A DNA stretch of 64,000 nucleotides from Amycolatopsis balhimycina FH 1894 (GTDB lineage Bacteria; Actinomycetota; Actinomycetes; Mycobacteriales; Pseudonocardiaceae). A program made the position numbers and the translations under genes. Positions within the stretch are counted from its first letter, which is position 1; each line of letters opens with the position of its first letter. The notes under the pieces are model-generated. The model did not search any database. It was not told the origin of the DNA and worked only from the letters and a program-made list of their open reading frames with translations. Of the stretch, positions 23,652 to 32,248 are shown piece by piece. The stretch lies in NCBI RefSeq assembly GCF_000384295.1, contig NZ_KB913037.1, positions 2,555,948 to 2,619,947 on the forward strand, written 5' to 3'.

Positions 23652-23852
23652 GTGGACAGGTCAGGGGACGAAACGGACACGCCGGCCGTCGGCCACCCGG
23701 CGTTCCGCCGCGACCTGACCGAGCTGTCCGAGGCCGTGCGAGACCTCGACCGCCGGATCGACCAGCACCTGGAACGCCTGCGCCGGGAACGCGCCCAGCG
23801 CTTCCGCGCCCGTGACGACATCCCGGACCAGCGGCTCCGCCCGAGCGGCTGA
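23652..23852 (+). CDS. possible small coiled-coil protein (66 aa)
   Basis: The GTG start at 23652 gives a charged protein with a heptad-like segment (FRRDLTELSEAVRDLDRRID, then QHLERLRRERAQRF). It lies between divergent and co-directional genes, 85 nt before the methyltransferase. No family is recognised. Codon usage fits coding, but the call is tentative. Confidence 0.35.
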   Translation: MDRSGDETDTPAVGHPAFRRDLTELSEAVRDLDRRIDQHLERLRRERAQRFRARDDIPDQRLRPSG

Positions 23853-23937
23853 ACGGGCGACCTCGCGTTTACCGCCCGGACGCGGCCTACTACGCTGGGT
23901 GGCGCAACGCCGCCCGCCGAAGTCCTGCGAGGTCGCC

Positions 23938-24792
23938 ATGTCCGACACCCCGCCCGCGCTGTCTCCGAGCCAGAAGCCGGTGGGAGTCGACCCCGACCGC
24001 CCGAGCATCGCGCGCATCTACGACGGGTTCCTCGGCGGCCACAACTTCTACGAAGTCGACCGCGTGGTGATGGAGAGGATCCGCGCGGCGGTCCCGGAAG
24101 CGGTGGACATCGCCCGCGGCAACCGCGGGTTCCACAACCGCGCATTGCGGATGCTGGCGAACCAGACCGGGATCCGGCAGTACGTCGACTGCGGGTCCGG
24201 GCTGCCGACGGCGGAGAACACCCACCAGATCGTGCAGCGCATCGACAAGGACAACACAGTCGTCTATATCGACAACGACCCGGTCGTGCTCGCGCACGGC
24301 CGCGCGCTGCTCGTCGAAAACGACTTCACCCACATGGTCGAGGCGGACATCTTCAAGCCGCAGGGCGTCCTGAGCCACCCGGACGTGCTGCGGCACATCG
24401 ACTTCTCCGAGCCCGTCGCGCTGCTGCAGGTCGGCACGATGCACCACTTCGAGGGCGACGGCGTCGTCGACATCATGCGCGAGTACATCGACGCGCTGCC
24501 GTCGGGCTCGTACGTCGTGCTGTCGCACTTCTTCGACCCCGAAGTGCCGGACCTGACCGAGATCGCCAAGCGCATCGAGCAGATCCTCGTCCAGGGCCCC
24601 CTCGGCGCCGGCCGCTTCCGCACCCGCACGGAGATCGAGGCGATGATGGACGGCCTCGAGCTGGTCCAGCCGAACGCGACGTCCGAGCCGGGCCTGGCGG
24701 TGTGCGACGAGTGGTGGCCGGACGGCCCCCGGCTGACGCCGCTGAGCGGCTCGGCCCGCTGCGTCGCCGGGGTCGTCGGCCGCAAGCCGTAA
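23938..24792 (+). CDS. SAM-dependent methyltransferase, PF04672 (DUF574) type
   Basis: 284 residues. PSIARIYDGFLGGHNFYEVD (24-43) is the unmistakable N-terminal signature of this actinobacterial S-adenosyl methyltransferase family. It is followed by QYVDCGSGLPTAENTHQIVQ (motif I region), VVYIDNDPVVLAHGRALL (motif II acid) and the C-terminal EWWPDGP. Family substrates are unknown. It stands alone, convergent with the ABC permease gene. Confidence 0.93.
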   Translation: MSDTPPALSPSQKPVGVDPDRPSIARIYDGFLGGHNFYEVDRVVMERIRAAVPEAVDIARGNRGFHNRALRMLANQTGIRQYVDCGSGLPTAENTHQIVQRIDKDNTVVYIDNDPVVLAHGRALLVENDFTHMVEADIFKPQGVLSHPDVLRHIDFSEPVALLQVGTMHHFEGDGVVDIMREYIDALPSGSYVVLSHFFDPEVPDLTEIAKRIEQILVQGPLGAGRFRTRTEIEAMMDGLELVQPNATSEPGLAVCDEWWPDGPRLTPLSGSARCVAGVVGRKP

Positions 24793-24809
24793 GCCGGCCA
24801 CCGCACGGA

Positions 24810-25781
24810 TCACGCGATGGTGCGGAGGCGGCGGATCGCGAAGAAGACCAGCGCCGCCGCCAGCAGCACGAAGATCCCGGTCTCGATGCCCTGGAAGGTC
24901 CAGAACCGGTCCCCCGGCTGGTACCGCAGCCAGTTGTAGGCGCCCGGCCCGGCCTCGGTGGCGCCGCAGCCGCCGGGTGGGCAGGGACCGATCTGCGCGC
25001 CCGGCAACACCAGCTCGCCCGCGGCATTGCGGACTCCGTTGTCGAGGACCCAATCCCCCGACGCGGAGTTCGGCGTCTGCCTGCTGTCGGGCGCGAACGA
25101 CAGGGTCCGCGCCGGCAGGTACCGCGGCCGGGCCAGGACCTCGATCGCCACGCGGATCGCCGCGAACCCGACCAGGGCGATCCCCATCGCGGGCAGGACT
25201 TTCCGCCAGTACGTCCCGGCGAAGACGCCCAGCGCCAGCGCGAACAGCGTGTACGCGACGGGAACGATCCCCTGGACATCGAACGAGATGTAGGTCAGCC
25301 GGCCGGTGCTCGCCGAGACCAGCGGCTGGAACCACCACGACACCCCCAGCGCGTAACCGACCGCCAGCACCGCGGTGATCGCGCCGAGCAGGCCGAACTT
25401 GACCAGCGCCCAGTGCAGGCGGCTCACCCCCTGTGTCCACACGAGACGGTGCGTGCCCTGCTCGACCTCGCGGGCGACCAGCGGCGCGCCGAAGAAGACG
25501 CCGACCAGGACCGGCAGGACCACGAACAGCACCGCGACGAACACCATGCCGCTGAACTGCTGCTGGAACTGGTGCCCGAGGCTTTCGCAGCGCGCCGTCG
25601 CTTCGGTCTGCGTGATCATCGACGCGCTGCCGAGCGCGGCCCGGCAGCCGGGCAGGCCGAGGCTGTCGTACTTCGCGTGCATGGCCAGGCCCGTGGGCAC
25701 CATGATCGCGGCCAGCGCGATCAGCGCACCGAAGGTGAACAGCGCCTGCTTGCGGTGCTGGCGCCAGGTCAGCCAGATCAT
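24810..25781 (-). CDS. ABC transporter permease
   Basis: 323 residues from the ATG that overlaps the ATPase stop (ATGA). The start MIWLTWRQHRKQAL is typical of ABC-2-type permeases in actinomycetes. About six TM helices are visible, with two large extracytoplasmic loops of 70-90 residues rich in Pro, Gly and Cys. It is third in the operon GntR-ATPase-permease and probably exports a lipid-like or peptide compound. Confidence 0.88.
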   Translation of the reverse strand: MIWLTWRQHRKQALFTFGALIALAAIMVPTGLAMHAKYDSLGLPGCRAALGSASMITQTEATARCESLGHQFQQQFSGMVFVAVLFVVLPVLVGVFFGAPLVAREVEQGTHRLVWTQGVSRLHWALVKFGLLGAITAVLAVGYALGVSWWFQPLVSASTGRLTYISFDVQGIVPVAYTLFALALGVFAGTYWRKVLPAMGIALVGFAAIRVAIEVLARPRYLPARTLSFAPDSRQTPNSASGDWVLDNGVRNAAGELVLPGAQIGPCPPGGCGATEAGPGAYNWLRYQPGDRFWTFQGIETGIFVLLAAALVFFAIRRLRTIA

Positions 25782-26662
25782 GCGGGCACCTCCCACGCGG
25801 CCGCGCTCACCCGGGCGCCGGCATCGTCGAGGTAGGCCAGCACCACGTCTTCCAACGTCACTTCGTGCTCCGTCCACAGTGGATCGATCGGGCCGTCGCC
25901 GCGGCGGACCAGCAGCGTCGACTGGCGTTCGGTGTGGCTCGCCCGGACCACTTCCGCCACCCCGGCGATGGATTCGCTGCCCGCCCGCGGGCCGACGAGC
26001 GTGCGGTGCCCGTCGAGCAGTTCCTCGACGGCGCCGGTCAGCCGGACGCGCGAAGCCTGCAGGACGACCAGGTGGTCGCAGGTCCGTTCGAGGTCGGCGA
26101 GCAGGTGGGAGGACAGCAGTACGGTGGTCTCGCTCTCGGCGACCGCACCCATCAGCGTCTGCATGAACTCGCGGCGGGCGAGGGGGTCGAGGCTCGCGAT
26201 GGGCTCGTCGAGCAGGAGCAGCCGGGGGCGCTTGGCCAGGGCCAGCGCCAGCGCGACCTGCGCCCGCTGGCCGCCCGAGAGCTTGCCGACCGGCTTGTCC
26301 GGCGGGATGCCGAGCCGGGCGAGCCGTTCGCGGGCGAGCGCGGTGTCCCAGCGGCGGCGGTTGAGCTTGGCGCCCATGGTGATCAGCTCCGCCGCGGTGA
26401 AGTCCCGGTAGAGCGGGGTGTCCTGCGCGACGAACCCGATGTCGGCGAGGACGGACCGCGGGTCGCGCCCGAACACGCGCACCTCCCCCGCGTCGGGCCG
26501 CAGCAGCCCGACGGCCAGGTGCAGCAACGTCGTCTTGCCCGCGCCGTTCGGGCCCACCAGCGCGGCGATCCGCCCGGCAGGCAACTCCAGCGCGCAGTCC
26601 CGCAACGCCCAGGCGCGCCCGTACCGCTTGCCCAGCACGCGGGCTTCCAGCGCCAGTTCCAT
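25778..26662 (-). CDS. ABC transporter ATP-binding protein
   Basis: 294 residues. Walker A GPNGAGKTT, Q-loop VAQDTPLYRDFT, signature LSGGQRAQVALALALAKRP, Walker B RLLLLDEP and the switch histidine in LLSSHLL are all intact. A C-terminal domain of ~90 residues follows, as in antibiotic or YtrB-type exporters. It lies 10 nt after the GntR gene and overlaps the permease by 4 nt. Confidence 0.95.
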   Translation of the reverse strand: MELALEARVLGKRYGRAWALRDCALELPAGRIAALVGPNGAGKTTLLHLAVGLLRPDAGEVRVFGRDPRSVLADIGFVAQDTPLYRDFTAAELITMGAKLNRRRWDTALARERLARLGIPPDKPVGKLSGGQRAQVALALALAKRPRLLLLDEPIASLDPLARREFMQTLMGAVAESETTVLLSSHLLADLERTCDHLVVLQASRVRLTGAVEELLDGHRTLVGPRAGSESIAGVAEVVRASHTERQSTLLVRRGDGPIDPLWTEHEVTLEDVVLAYLDDAGARVSAAAWEVPA

Positions 26663-26672
26663 TCCGGACTCC

Positions 26673-27068
26673 CTATCCCAGTTCGTGCGGCACCCGGGTG
26701 CCGCGAATCGTGGTCTCGATCAGTGCCGCGATGTCGTCGGCCGACATCCCCGCGGCGTCGGCGCGCTCCAGCCAGGCCACCAGTTCGTCCCGCAGCTGCG
26801 CCTGGCTGCCCAAGGACGGGCCGGCCAGGCTGCCGGTGACGAACGTGCCGACCCCCGGCTTGCCCTCGGCCAGCCCTTCCAGCACGAGCTCGCGGTAGGC
26901 CTTGAGCACGGTGTTCGGGTTGATCGCCAGCTCCTGGGCCACTTCCCGCACCTTCGGCAGCTGGTCGCCGGGGCACAACAGGCCGACCCGAAGCGCTTGT
27001 TTCACCTGCACGACGAGCTGCATGTACGTGGCAACCCGGGAGCGGCCGTCGAGGACGAACTCGATCAC
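26673..27068 (-). CDS. GntR-family regulator, YtrA subfamily
   Basis: 131 residues. N-terminal wHTH: MQLVVQVKQALRVGLLCPGD, then QLPKVREVAQELAINPNTVL and KAYRELVLEGL. The C-terminal tail is only ~55 residues, as in YtrA-type repressors, which are normally cotranscribed with an ABC exporter, as here. A 23-bp site just upstream is the probable autoregulatory operator, and a closely related site precedes the gene at 29669. Confidence 0.93.
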   Translation of the reverse strand: MIEFVLDGRSRVATYMQLVVQVKQALRVGLLCPGDQLPKVREVAQELAINPNTVLKAYRELVLEGLAEGKPGVGTFVTGSLAGPSLGSQAQLRDELVAWLERADAAGMSADDIAALIETTIRGTRVPHELG

Positions 27069-27082
27069 CTGCCCACCCTCCT

Positions 27083-27105
27083 ATTGTCCTACGACATTAA
27101 GACAA
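27083..27105 (-). promoter_or_regulatory. GntR operator candidate, site 1
   Basis: The minus strand reads TTGTCTTAAT-GTCGTAGGACAAT, an imperfect palindrome 15 nt upstream of the GntR start. It shares 18-19 of 23 positions with the site at 29622. Confidence 0.6.
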
Positions 27106-27188
27106 CACCCTCGGACGCGGGACTGTCAAGGAGACGCGGGCGGGCATAGGGTTTCGTCCGGGACGCACACCGGCACCGGGAGGCAGGC

Positions 27189-27962
27189 ATGTCGTTGTTG
27201 GACGGGCTCGGCAAGGCGATCGCCGGCGGCGCGATCGAGATCGTCGACCTCACCGCTCCCCTGAGCTCGAGCACGCCGATCCTGCAGCTGCCGGAGCCGT
27301 TCGCCAACACCATCCCGTTCCGGCTGGAGGAGATCAGCCGCTACGACGAGCGGGGCCCGCGCTGGTACTGGAACGACATCCACACCGGCGAGCACACCGG
27401 TACCCACCTCGACGTCCCGGTGCACTGGGTGTCCGGAAAGGACGGTCACGACGTCTCTCAGGTGCCGCTGAAGACGCTCGTCGCCCCCGCGGTCGTGCTG
27501 GACTTCTCCGCGCAGGCCGCGAAGGACCCGGACTTCCTCCTCTCCATCGACGACGTCCACGCGTGGACGGCCGAGCACGGGCCGCTGCCCGACGGCGGCT
27601 GGCTGCTCTACCGCACCGGCTGGGACGCGCGCAGCGGCGACCAGGAGGAGTTCCTCAACGCCGACGAAACCGGGTCGCACACGCCGGGTGTCTCGCCGGA
27701 GTGCGCGCGGTGGCTCACCGAGGAAACGCCGATCACCGGGCTCGGCGTCGAAACCGTGGGCACCGACGCGGGCCAGGCACCCGGGCTCGAGCCGATGTTC
27801 CCCTGCCACGAACTCCTGCTGGGCGCCGGGAAGCACGGCCTGACGCAGCTGCGGAACCTCGCTTCGCTACCGCCGACCGGCGTGCTGCTGGTGGTTTCGC
27901 CGCTGCCGATCGTCGGCGGCTCCGGCAGTCCCGCGCGCGTGCTGGCGCTGGTGGAGCGGTGA
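27189..27962 (+). CDS. cyclase/kynurenine-formamidase-like metal-dependent hydrolase
   Basis: 257 residues. The family metal-binding motif HTGTHLDVPVHW (72-83) is present, with WNDIHTGEHTGT just before. The C-terminal half contains GLGVETVGTDAG. Members hydrolyse amides or act as cyclases with a bound Mn/Zn ion. The next gene, a ThDP-dependent enzyme, overlaps by 4 nt (GTGA), so both work in one pathway, possibly aromatic or branched-chain acid catabolism (inference). Confidence 0.9.
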   Translation: MSLLDGLGKAIAGGAIEIVDLTAPLSSSTPILQLPEPFANTIPFRLEEISRYDERGPRWYWNDIHTGEHTGTHLDVPVHWVSGKDGHDVSQVPLKTLVAPAVVLDFSAQAAKDPDFLLSIDDVHAWTAEHGPLPDGGWLLYRTGWDARSGDQEEFLNADETGSHTPGVSPECARWLTEETPITGLGVETVGTDAGQAPGLEPMFPCHELLLGAGKHGLTQLRNLASLPPTGVLLVVSPLPIVGGSGSPARVLALVER

Positions 27963-29578
27963 ACGTCGCCGAGCTCGTCGGCCGCACCCTGGCCGGCCTC
28001 GGCGCCGGGACCGCGTTCGGCGTGGTGGGCAGCGGCAACTTCGAGGTGACCAACGCGCTGCGCGCGGGCGGCGTCCGGTTCGTCGCCGCCCGGCACGAGG
28101 GCGGCGCGGCGAGCATGGCCGACGCCTACGCCCGGATCAGCGGCAAGGTGCCGGTGCTGTCGCTGCACCAGGGCTGCGGGCTGACCAACGCCATGACCGG
28201 GATCGCCGAGGCGGCCAAGAGCCGGACGCCGATGCTCGTGCTGACGGCCGATTCCGCGGCGTCGTCGGTGTTGTCGAACTTCCGCGTCGACCAGGACGGC
28301 CTGGCCGCCGCGGTCGGCGCGGTGCCGGAACGCGTGCACTCGGCCGCGAGCGCGGTCGCCGACACCGTCCGGGCCTTCCGGACCGCGCGGCAGCAGCGCC
28401 GGACCGTGGTGCTGAACCTGCCGCTCGACGTGCAGGCCCAGCCCGCGCCGGCGCAGCCCTCACCGCCATCGGTTCCGGGGCCCGCGCCGGTGCGGCCGGA
28501 CGGCGGTTCGGTGACCGCGCTCGCCGACCTCCTCGCCGCCGCCGAGCGGCCGGTGTTCATCGCCGGCCGCGGCGCCCGCGGGAGCCGGGAACCGTTGCGG
28601 GCACTGGCTTCCCGGTGCGGGGCGCTGCTGGCGACGTCCGCCGTCGCGCACGGGCTGTTCCACGGCGAGGAGTTCGCGCTGGGCATCTCGGGCGGGTTCT
28701 CGTCCCCGGTGGCCGCCGAGCTGATCGTGGGCGCCGACCTGGTCGTCGGCTGGGGGTGCGCGCTGAACATGTGGACCACGCGCCACGGGTCGCTGCTCAG
28801 CCCGCACGCGAAGCTCGCGCAGGTCGATGTCGAGCAGGCGGCTCTCGGCGCGCACCGCCCGATCGACCTCGGCGTCGTCGGCGACGTCGCCTGCACCGCT
28901 GCGGACGTTCTCGCCGTGGCGAAGGAGCGCAAGGGCTATCGCACGGAAGACGTCGCCGCCCGGATCGCGGCCGGGCGCTGGAACGACGTCGAGCACGACG
29001 ACCTCTCCCGCGGCGGCCGGATCGACCCGCGGACGCTGAGCAAGCTCCTCGACGAGCTGCTGCCCGCCGAGCGGATCGTCTCGATCGACTCGGGCAACTT
29101 CATGGGTTATCCGAGCGCGTACCTCTCGGTGCCCGACGAACAGGGGTTCTGCTTCACACAAGCGTTCCAGAGCATCGGGCTGGGCCTGGGCACGGCGATC
29201 GGCGCGGCGCTGGCCCGCCCGGACCGGCTGCCGGTGCTCGGCACCGGCGACGGCGGGCTCCACATGGCACTGTCCGAACTGGACACCGCGGTCCGGCTCA
29301 GGCTGCCGCTGGTCGTGATCGTCTACAACGACGCCGCCTACGGCGCGGAGATCCACCACTTCGGCGACGCCGACATGACGACCGTCCGGTTCCCCGACTC
29401 CGACTTCGCCGCGATCGGCCGCGGTTTCGGCTGCGCCGGGGTGACCGTCCGGTCCGCCGAAGACCTCTTCGCCGTGCGCGAGTGGCTCGCCGGACCGCGC
29501 ACCGCGCCCCTGGTGATCGACGCGAAGATCGCCGACGACGGCGGTTCGTGGTGGCTGGCGGAGGCGTTCCGGCACTGA
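27959..29578 (+). CDS. ThDP-dependent enzyme of the acetolactate synthase/benzoylformate decarboxylase family
   Basis: 539 residues from GTG. The Glu that activates ThDP is in RHEGGAASMADAYAR (E47), the FAD/nucleotide-type central domain contains RPVFIAGRGARGSREPLRAL, and the ThDP/Mg motif GTGDGGLHMALSE ... IVYNDAAYG lies at about 428-462. Length and order are normal. It probably decarboxylates or ligates a 2-oxo acid. It is coupled to the cyclase gene. Confidence 0.9.
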   Translation: MNVAELVGRTLAGLGAGTAFGVVGSGNFEVTNALRAGGVRFVAARHEGGAASMADAYARISGKVPVLSLHQGCGLTNAMTGIAEAAKSRTPMLVLTADSAASSVLSNFRVDQDGLAAAVGAVPERVHSAASAVADTVRAFRTARQQRRTVVLNLPLDVQAQPAPAQPSPPSVPGPAPVRPDGGSVTALADLLAAAERPVFIAGRGARGSREPLRALASRCGALLATSAVAHGLFHGEEFALGISGGFSSPVAAELIVGADLVVGWGCALNMWTTRHGSLLSPHAKLAQVDVEQAALGAHRPIDLGVVGDVACTAADVLAVAKERKGYRTEDVAARIAAGRWNDVEHDDLSRGGRIDPRTLSKLLDELLPAERIVSIDSGNFMGYPSAYLSVPDEQGFCFTQAFQSIGLGLGTAIGAALARPDRLPVLGTGDGGLHMALSELDTAVRLRLPLVVIVYNDAAYGAEIHHFGDADMTTVRFPDSDFAAIGRGFGCAGVTVRSAEDLFAVREWLAGPRTAPLVIDAKIADDGGSWWLAEAFRH

Positions 29579-29621
29579 CCTGTCCTTGACAGCGGTCCGG
29601 GCGAGCTGGATGCTGGCCGAG

Positions 29622-29644
29622 TTGTCCTATAGTCGTAGGACAGT
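29622..29644 (+). promoter_or_regulatory. GntR operator candidate, site 2
   Basis: The inverted repeat TGTCCTA TAGTCG TAGGACA lies 25 nt upstream of the secreted-protein gene. It embeds a TATAGT that could be a -10 element, so bound repressor would block the promoter. It closely matches the site before the GntR gene at 27083. Confidence 0.6.
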
Positions 29645-29668
29645 GGGGGAACTACTCCGGGAGCTTTC

Positions 29669-30667
29669 ATGCGCTTCTTCCGTACGGTCATGACCGTGCT
29701 CGTGGCCGCCACGCTGGTGGCCGCCCCGGCCGACGCGAGCCAGCCGCGGCCGCCTTCCCATCCCGCGGGCGCCCTGCTCGCCGCGTTCGACGACCACGCG
29801 ATCGTCGCGAAGTCGAGCCCGGACGTCGGGACGTTCCTGTTCGACCTCGTCCGCGACCCGCGTTTCCCGGGCAAGGTGAACGACATCGCCGTGGAGTGCG
29901 GGAACGCGCGTCTCCAGCCGCTGCTGGACGCCTACATCGCCGGCGGCGACGTCCCCGGCATCAACCGCGTCTGGCGTGAGACGACCCAGCCGAGCTGCGG
30001 GTTTTCGACGTTCTACGAACAGCTTTTCGCCCTGGTGCGCCAGGTCAACACAACGTTGCCGGCGGCGCGGAAGATCCGCGTGCTGGCGTGCGACCCGCCG
30101 ATCGACTGGAGCGCGGTCCACGCCCCGGCAGATCTGGAGCCGTTCATGGACCGGGACGCGTCGATCGTGTCCGTGGTGAAAACGCAGGTGCTGCAGAAGC
30201 ATCGCAAGGCGCTGATGTTGTTCGGCCTGGGACACTTGACGCACGACGGCGGCAGCGGCGCGGTGGCGCAGCTGGAGCGCGAGTACCCGAGCGCGGCGTA
30301 CGTCATCGCGGATCACCGCGGCTTCGCCTCGGACAACGCGCGGCTCGAACAGCGGCTGGGGTCGTGGCCGGCCTTGGTGCCACTGAAGGGTTCCTGGCTG
30401 GGCACGCTCGACACGAGATACTTCCCGACGAACCGCGACTACCCACCGGGCACGCACGGATATCCGGGCGTGGACGCGTATCTGTACGAGGGCCCGGCCG
30501 ACCTGCTGCTGCGCGAACCGCTGTCGGCCCGCGCGGTGCTGGACCAGGCCTACCTCACCGAGTTGCGCCGCCGGGCGACCGCGGTGGACGCGCCGCCGGA
30601 CTCGATCGAGTGGCCGGAGACGTTCTTCGAGCGGGAGCGAACGTCCGGGGTCCTGCTGCGCGGCTAG
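29669..30667 (+). CDS. secreted protein of an EreA/ChaN-like family of unknown function
   Basis: 332 residues with a signal peptide (RFFRTVMTVLVAATLVAAPADA; cleavage near residue 24). The core has VNDIAVECGNARLQPLLDAYIAGGDV (split: VNDIAVECGNARL, QPLLDAYIAGGDV), VWRETTQ, RVLACDPPIDW (about 138-148) and a late GLGHLTHDGG. This pattern is seen in proteins related to erythromycin-esterase/haem-uptake folds. In relatives I recall an LGExH motif near the start; here the equivalent region is AIVAKSSPD, so a catalytic-type His/Glu may be lost. Its promoter carries a GntR-type site. Function unknown. Confidence 0.7.
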   Translation: MRFFRTVMTVLVAATLVAAPADASQPRPPSHPAGALLAAFDDHAIVAKSSPDVGTFLFDLVRDPRFPGKVNDIAVECGNARLQPLLDAYIAGGDVPGINRVWRETTQPSCGFSTFYEQLFALVRQVNTTLPAARKIRVLACDPPIDWSAVHAPADLEPFMDRDASIVSVVKTQVLQKHRKALMLFGLGHLTHDGGSGAVAQLEREYPSAAYVIADHRGFASDNARLEQRLGSWPALVPLKGSWLGTLDTRYFPTNRDYPPGTHGYPGVDAYLYEGPADLLLREPLSARAVLDQAYLTELRRRATAVDAPPDSIEWPETFFERERTSGVLLRG

Positions 30668-30967
30668 CGGCGCAAGATCAGCCTCGGCCCGTGGTTCCGG
30701 CCGGCTTTCCTGCTGCACGCACTGCGCCGGCTGCGCGGCACCCGCCTCGACCCGTTCGGCCGGGCACATGTCCGGCGGGTCGAGCGCGAGCTGATCGACG
30801 ACTACCGCGCCGTGGTCCTGCGAGCTCTCCAGGACGTCGACCGGGACCGGGTGCTGGCGCCGGCCGAGCTCCCCGACGTCATCCGCGGCTACGAGGGCGT
30901 CAAGCTGGCGAACGTGGCCCGGTACCGCGAACGGCAGGCCGAAATCCTCACGCGCGCAGGTAACTGA
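30668..30967 (+). pseudogene. C-terminal stub of indolepyruvate ferredoxin oxidoreductase
   Basis: In the same frame, immediately after the TAG of the preceding gene, ~98 codons read KISLGPWFRPAFLLHALRRL, then RGTRLDPFGRAHVRRVEREL, and DVIRGYEGVKLANVARYRE before a stop. This is the conserved end of the ~1150-residue fused indolepyruvate ferredoxin oxidoreductase. No start codon and no upstream portion are present, so the rest was deleted or displaced, apparently by the insertion of the neighbouring block. The 3' end overlaps the response regulator gene on the other strand by about 20 nt. Confidence 0.75.
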
Positions 30968-31571
30968 GCATCGACTGGGTCTCGTCGGAGACGCGCAGCT
31001 TCGCGCTGACGTCCCCGGCGTGCCGCCGCGCGGCTTCGGTGCCGATGCCGAGCAGCCGCCCGATCGTGGGCACCGAATGGCCTTCGGCCAGCAACGCCAC
31101 GACCTCGCGTTCGCGCTCGGTGAGCGTCGCCACGGGGTCGCCGGGCCGCGGCCTGGCCAGCTGGACCGCGACGACGTCCCGGTCCAGCACCGTGCCACCG
31201 GCGGCGACGCGCCGCAGGGCGTCGAGGAACTCGTCGGGCTTGCCGACCCGTTCCTTCAGCAGGTACCCGGCTCCCCCGCCGCCGGCGGCCAGGAGGTCAC
31301 CCGCGTAGCCGTCTTCGACGAACGCCGAAAGCGCGAGGATCGCCAGCCCCGGCACCCGGCGGCGCGCCTCCAGAGCGGCGCGGAGCCCTTCGTCGGTGAA
31401 CGTCGGCGGCATCCGGACGTCGACGACGGCCAGGTCCGGCGCCTGCGCCTCGACCGACGTCACCAGGTCACCGGGGTGGTCCACGGCGGCGACGTCGAAG
31501 CCTTCGCTGCGCAGGAGCAGCACCAGCCCCTCCCGCAGCAGGGCGTCGTCCTCCGCGATCACGATGCGCAC
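30948..31571 (-). CDS. NarL/LuxR-type response regulator
   Basis: 207 residues. The receiver domain has acidic residues in VIAEDDALLR, the phospho-acceptor D51 in LAVVDVRMPP, and a Lys in YLLKERVGK. The LuxR HTH at about 147-205 has LTEREREVVALLAEGHSVPT then IGRLLGIGTEAARRH. No histidine kinase is adjacent; the neighbouring ATP-binding protein lacks a phospho-acceptor histidine. It may pair with a kinase elsewhere. Confidence 0.92.
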   Translation of the reverse strand: MRIVIAEDDALLREGLVLLLRSEGFDVAAVDHPGDLVTSVEAQAPDLAVVDVRMPPTFTDEGLRAALEARRRVPGLAILALSAFVEDGYAGDLLAAGGGGAGYLLKERVGKPDEFLDALRRVAAGGTVLDRDVVAVQLARPRPGDPVATLTEREREVVALLAEGHSVPTIGRLLGIGTEAARRHAGDVSAKLRVSDETQSMLSYLRA

Positions 31572-31636
31572 GGCGGCTGCCTCCTCGCGTCCACGTCATC
31601 CCCTGCCTGGATGCACGGACGCGCGAGCGGAACCGT

Positions 31637-32143
31637 TCAGCTGTCGCCGGACCAGCCGCTCAGCCGGGTCAGCAGGCGTTCGAGCACCTGCGGGTCCGCG
31701 ACCACCGGATCGCCGGAGACCGGCTCGTCGACCAGGGTCCGGCGGTCCTGCCGCCGCGGCAGGCGCACCTGCCGCGCGGTCATCCCGCCCGGCAGCGGCA
31801 GCTCGCACCACGTCGTGCGGCCTCCGCCGTCGGCGGGCGCGACGCCCATCCGCTCGCCGAGCCGGGCCTGCGGTTCCGGCCGCCCGGGCACGTCGTCGTC
31901 GACCTCGATCGAGAGCACCTCGGCGCGGAGCCGCAGCCGCAGCGTGACGAACGCGGGCGCCTTCGGGTCGCTGGCGTCGATCACCGCCTCGACCAGCCGT
32001 TTCGCGGTGCCGGTCACCTGCTCGAGCATCGGCATCAGGGACCAGTCGGTGAGAATCAGGCGGACGAAGAGCTCCGTCACCGGCAGCGCGCTGGGCTGCG
32101 CGACGAGCCGGATGTCGTCCATCTGGGAGGTGTGCGCGCTCAA
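31637..32143 (-). CDS. RsbW-like ATP-binding protein (divergent HATPase)
   Basis: 168 residues with a weak HATPase_c pattern: TGTAKRLVEAVIDASD (N-box position), LRAEVLSIEVDDDVPG and GGGRTTWCELPLP near the C-terminal strand. Similar single-domain ATPases act as anti-sigma kinases or as modulators. Key residues (N-box Asn, G-boxes) are not convincing, so catalytic ability is uncertain. It lies upstream of the response regulator on the same strand. Confidence 0.5.
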   Translation of the reverse strand: MSAHTSQMDDIRLVAQPSALPVTELFVRLILTDWSLMPMLEQVTGTAKRLVEAVIDASDPKAPAFVTLRLRLRAEVLSIEVDDDVPGRPEPQARLGERMGVAPADGGGRTTWCELPLPGGMTARQVRLPRRQDRRTLVDEPVSGDPVVADPQVLERLLTRLSGWSGDS

Positions 32144-32248
32144 CCCTGACCTTCCTCACCCAGGTGTGACCGTTCCGGGTCCCGCATCTTGCCACCCGGC
32201 CTCCGGCGGCACGGTACCGGCCGCGTTCACGTTGCTACCGTCGGGGCC

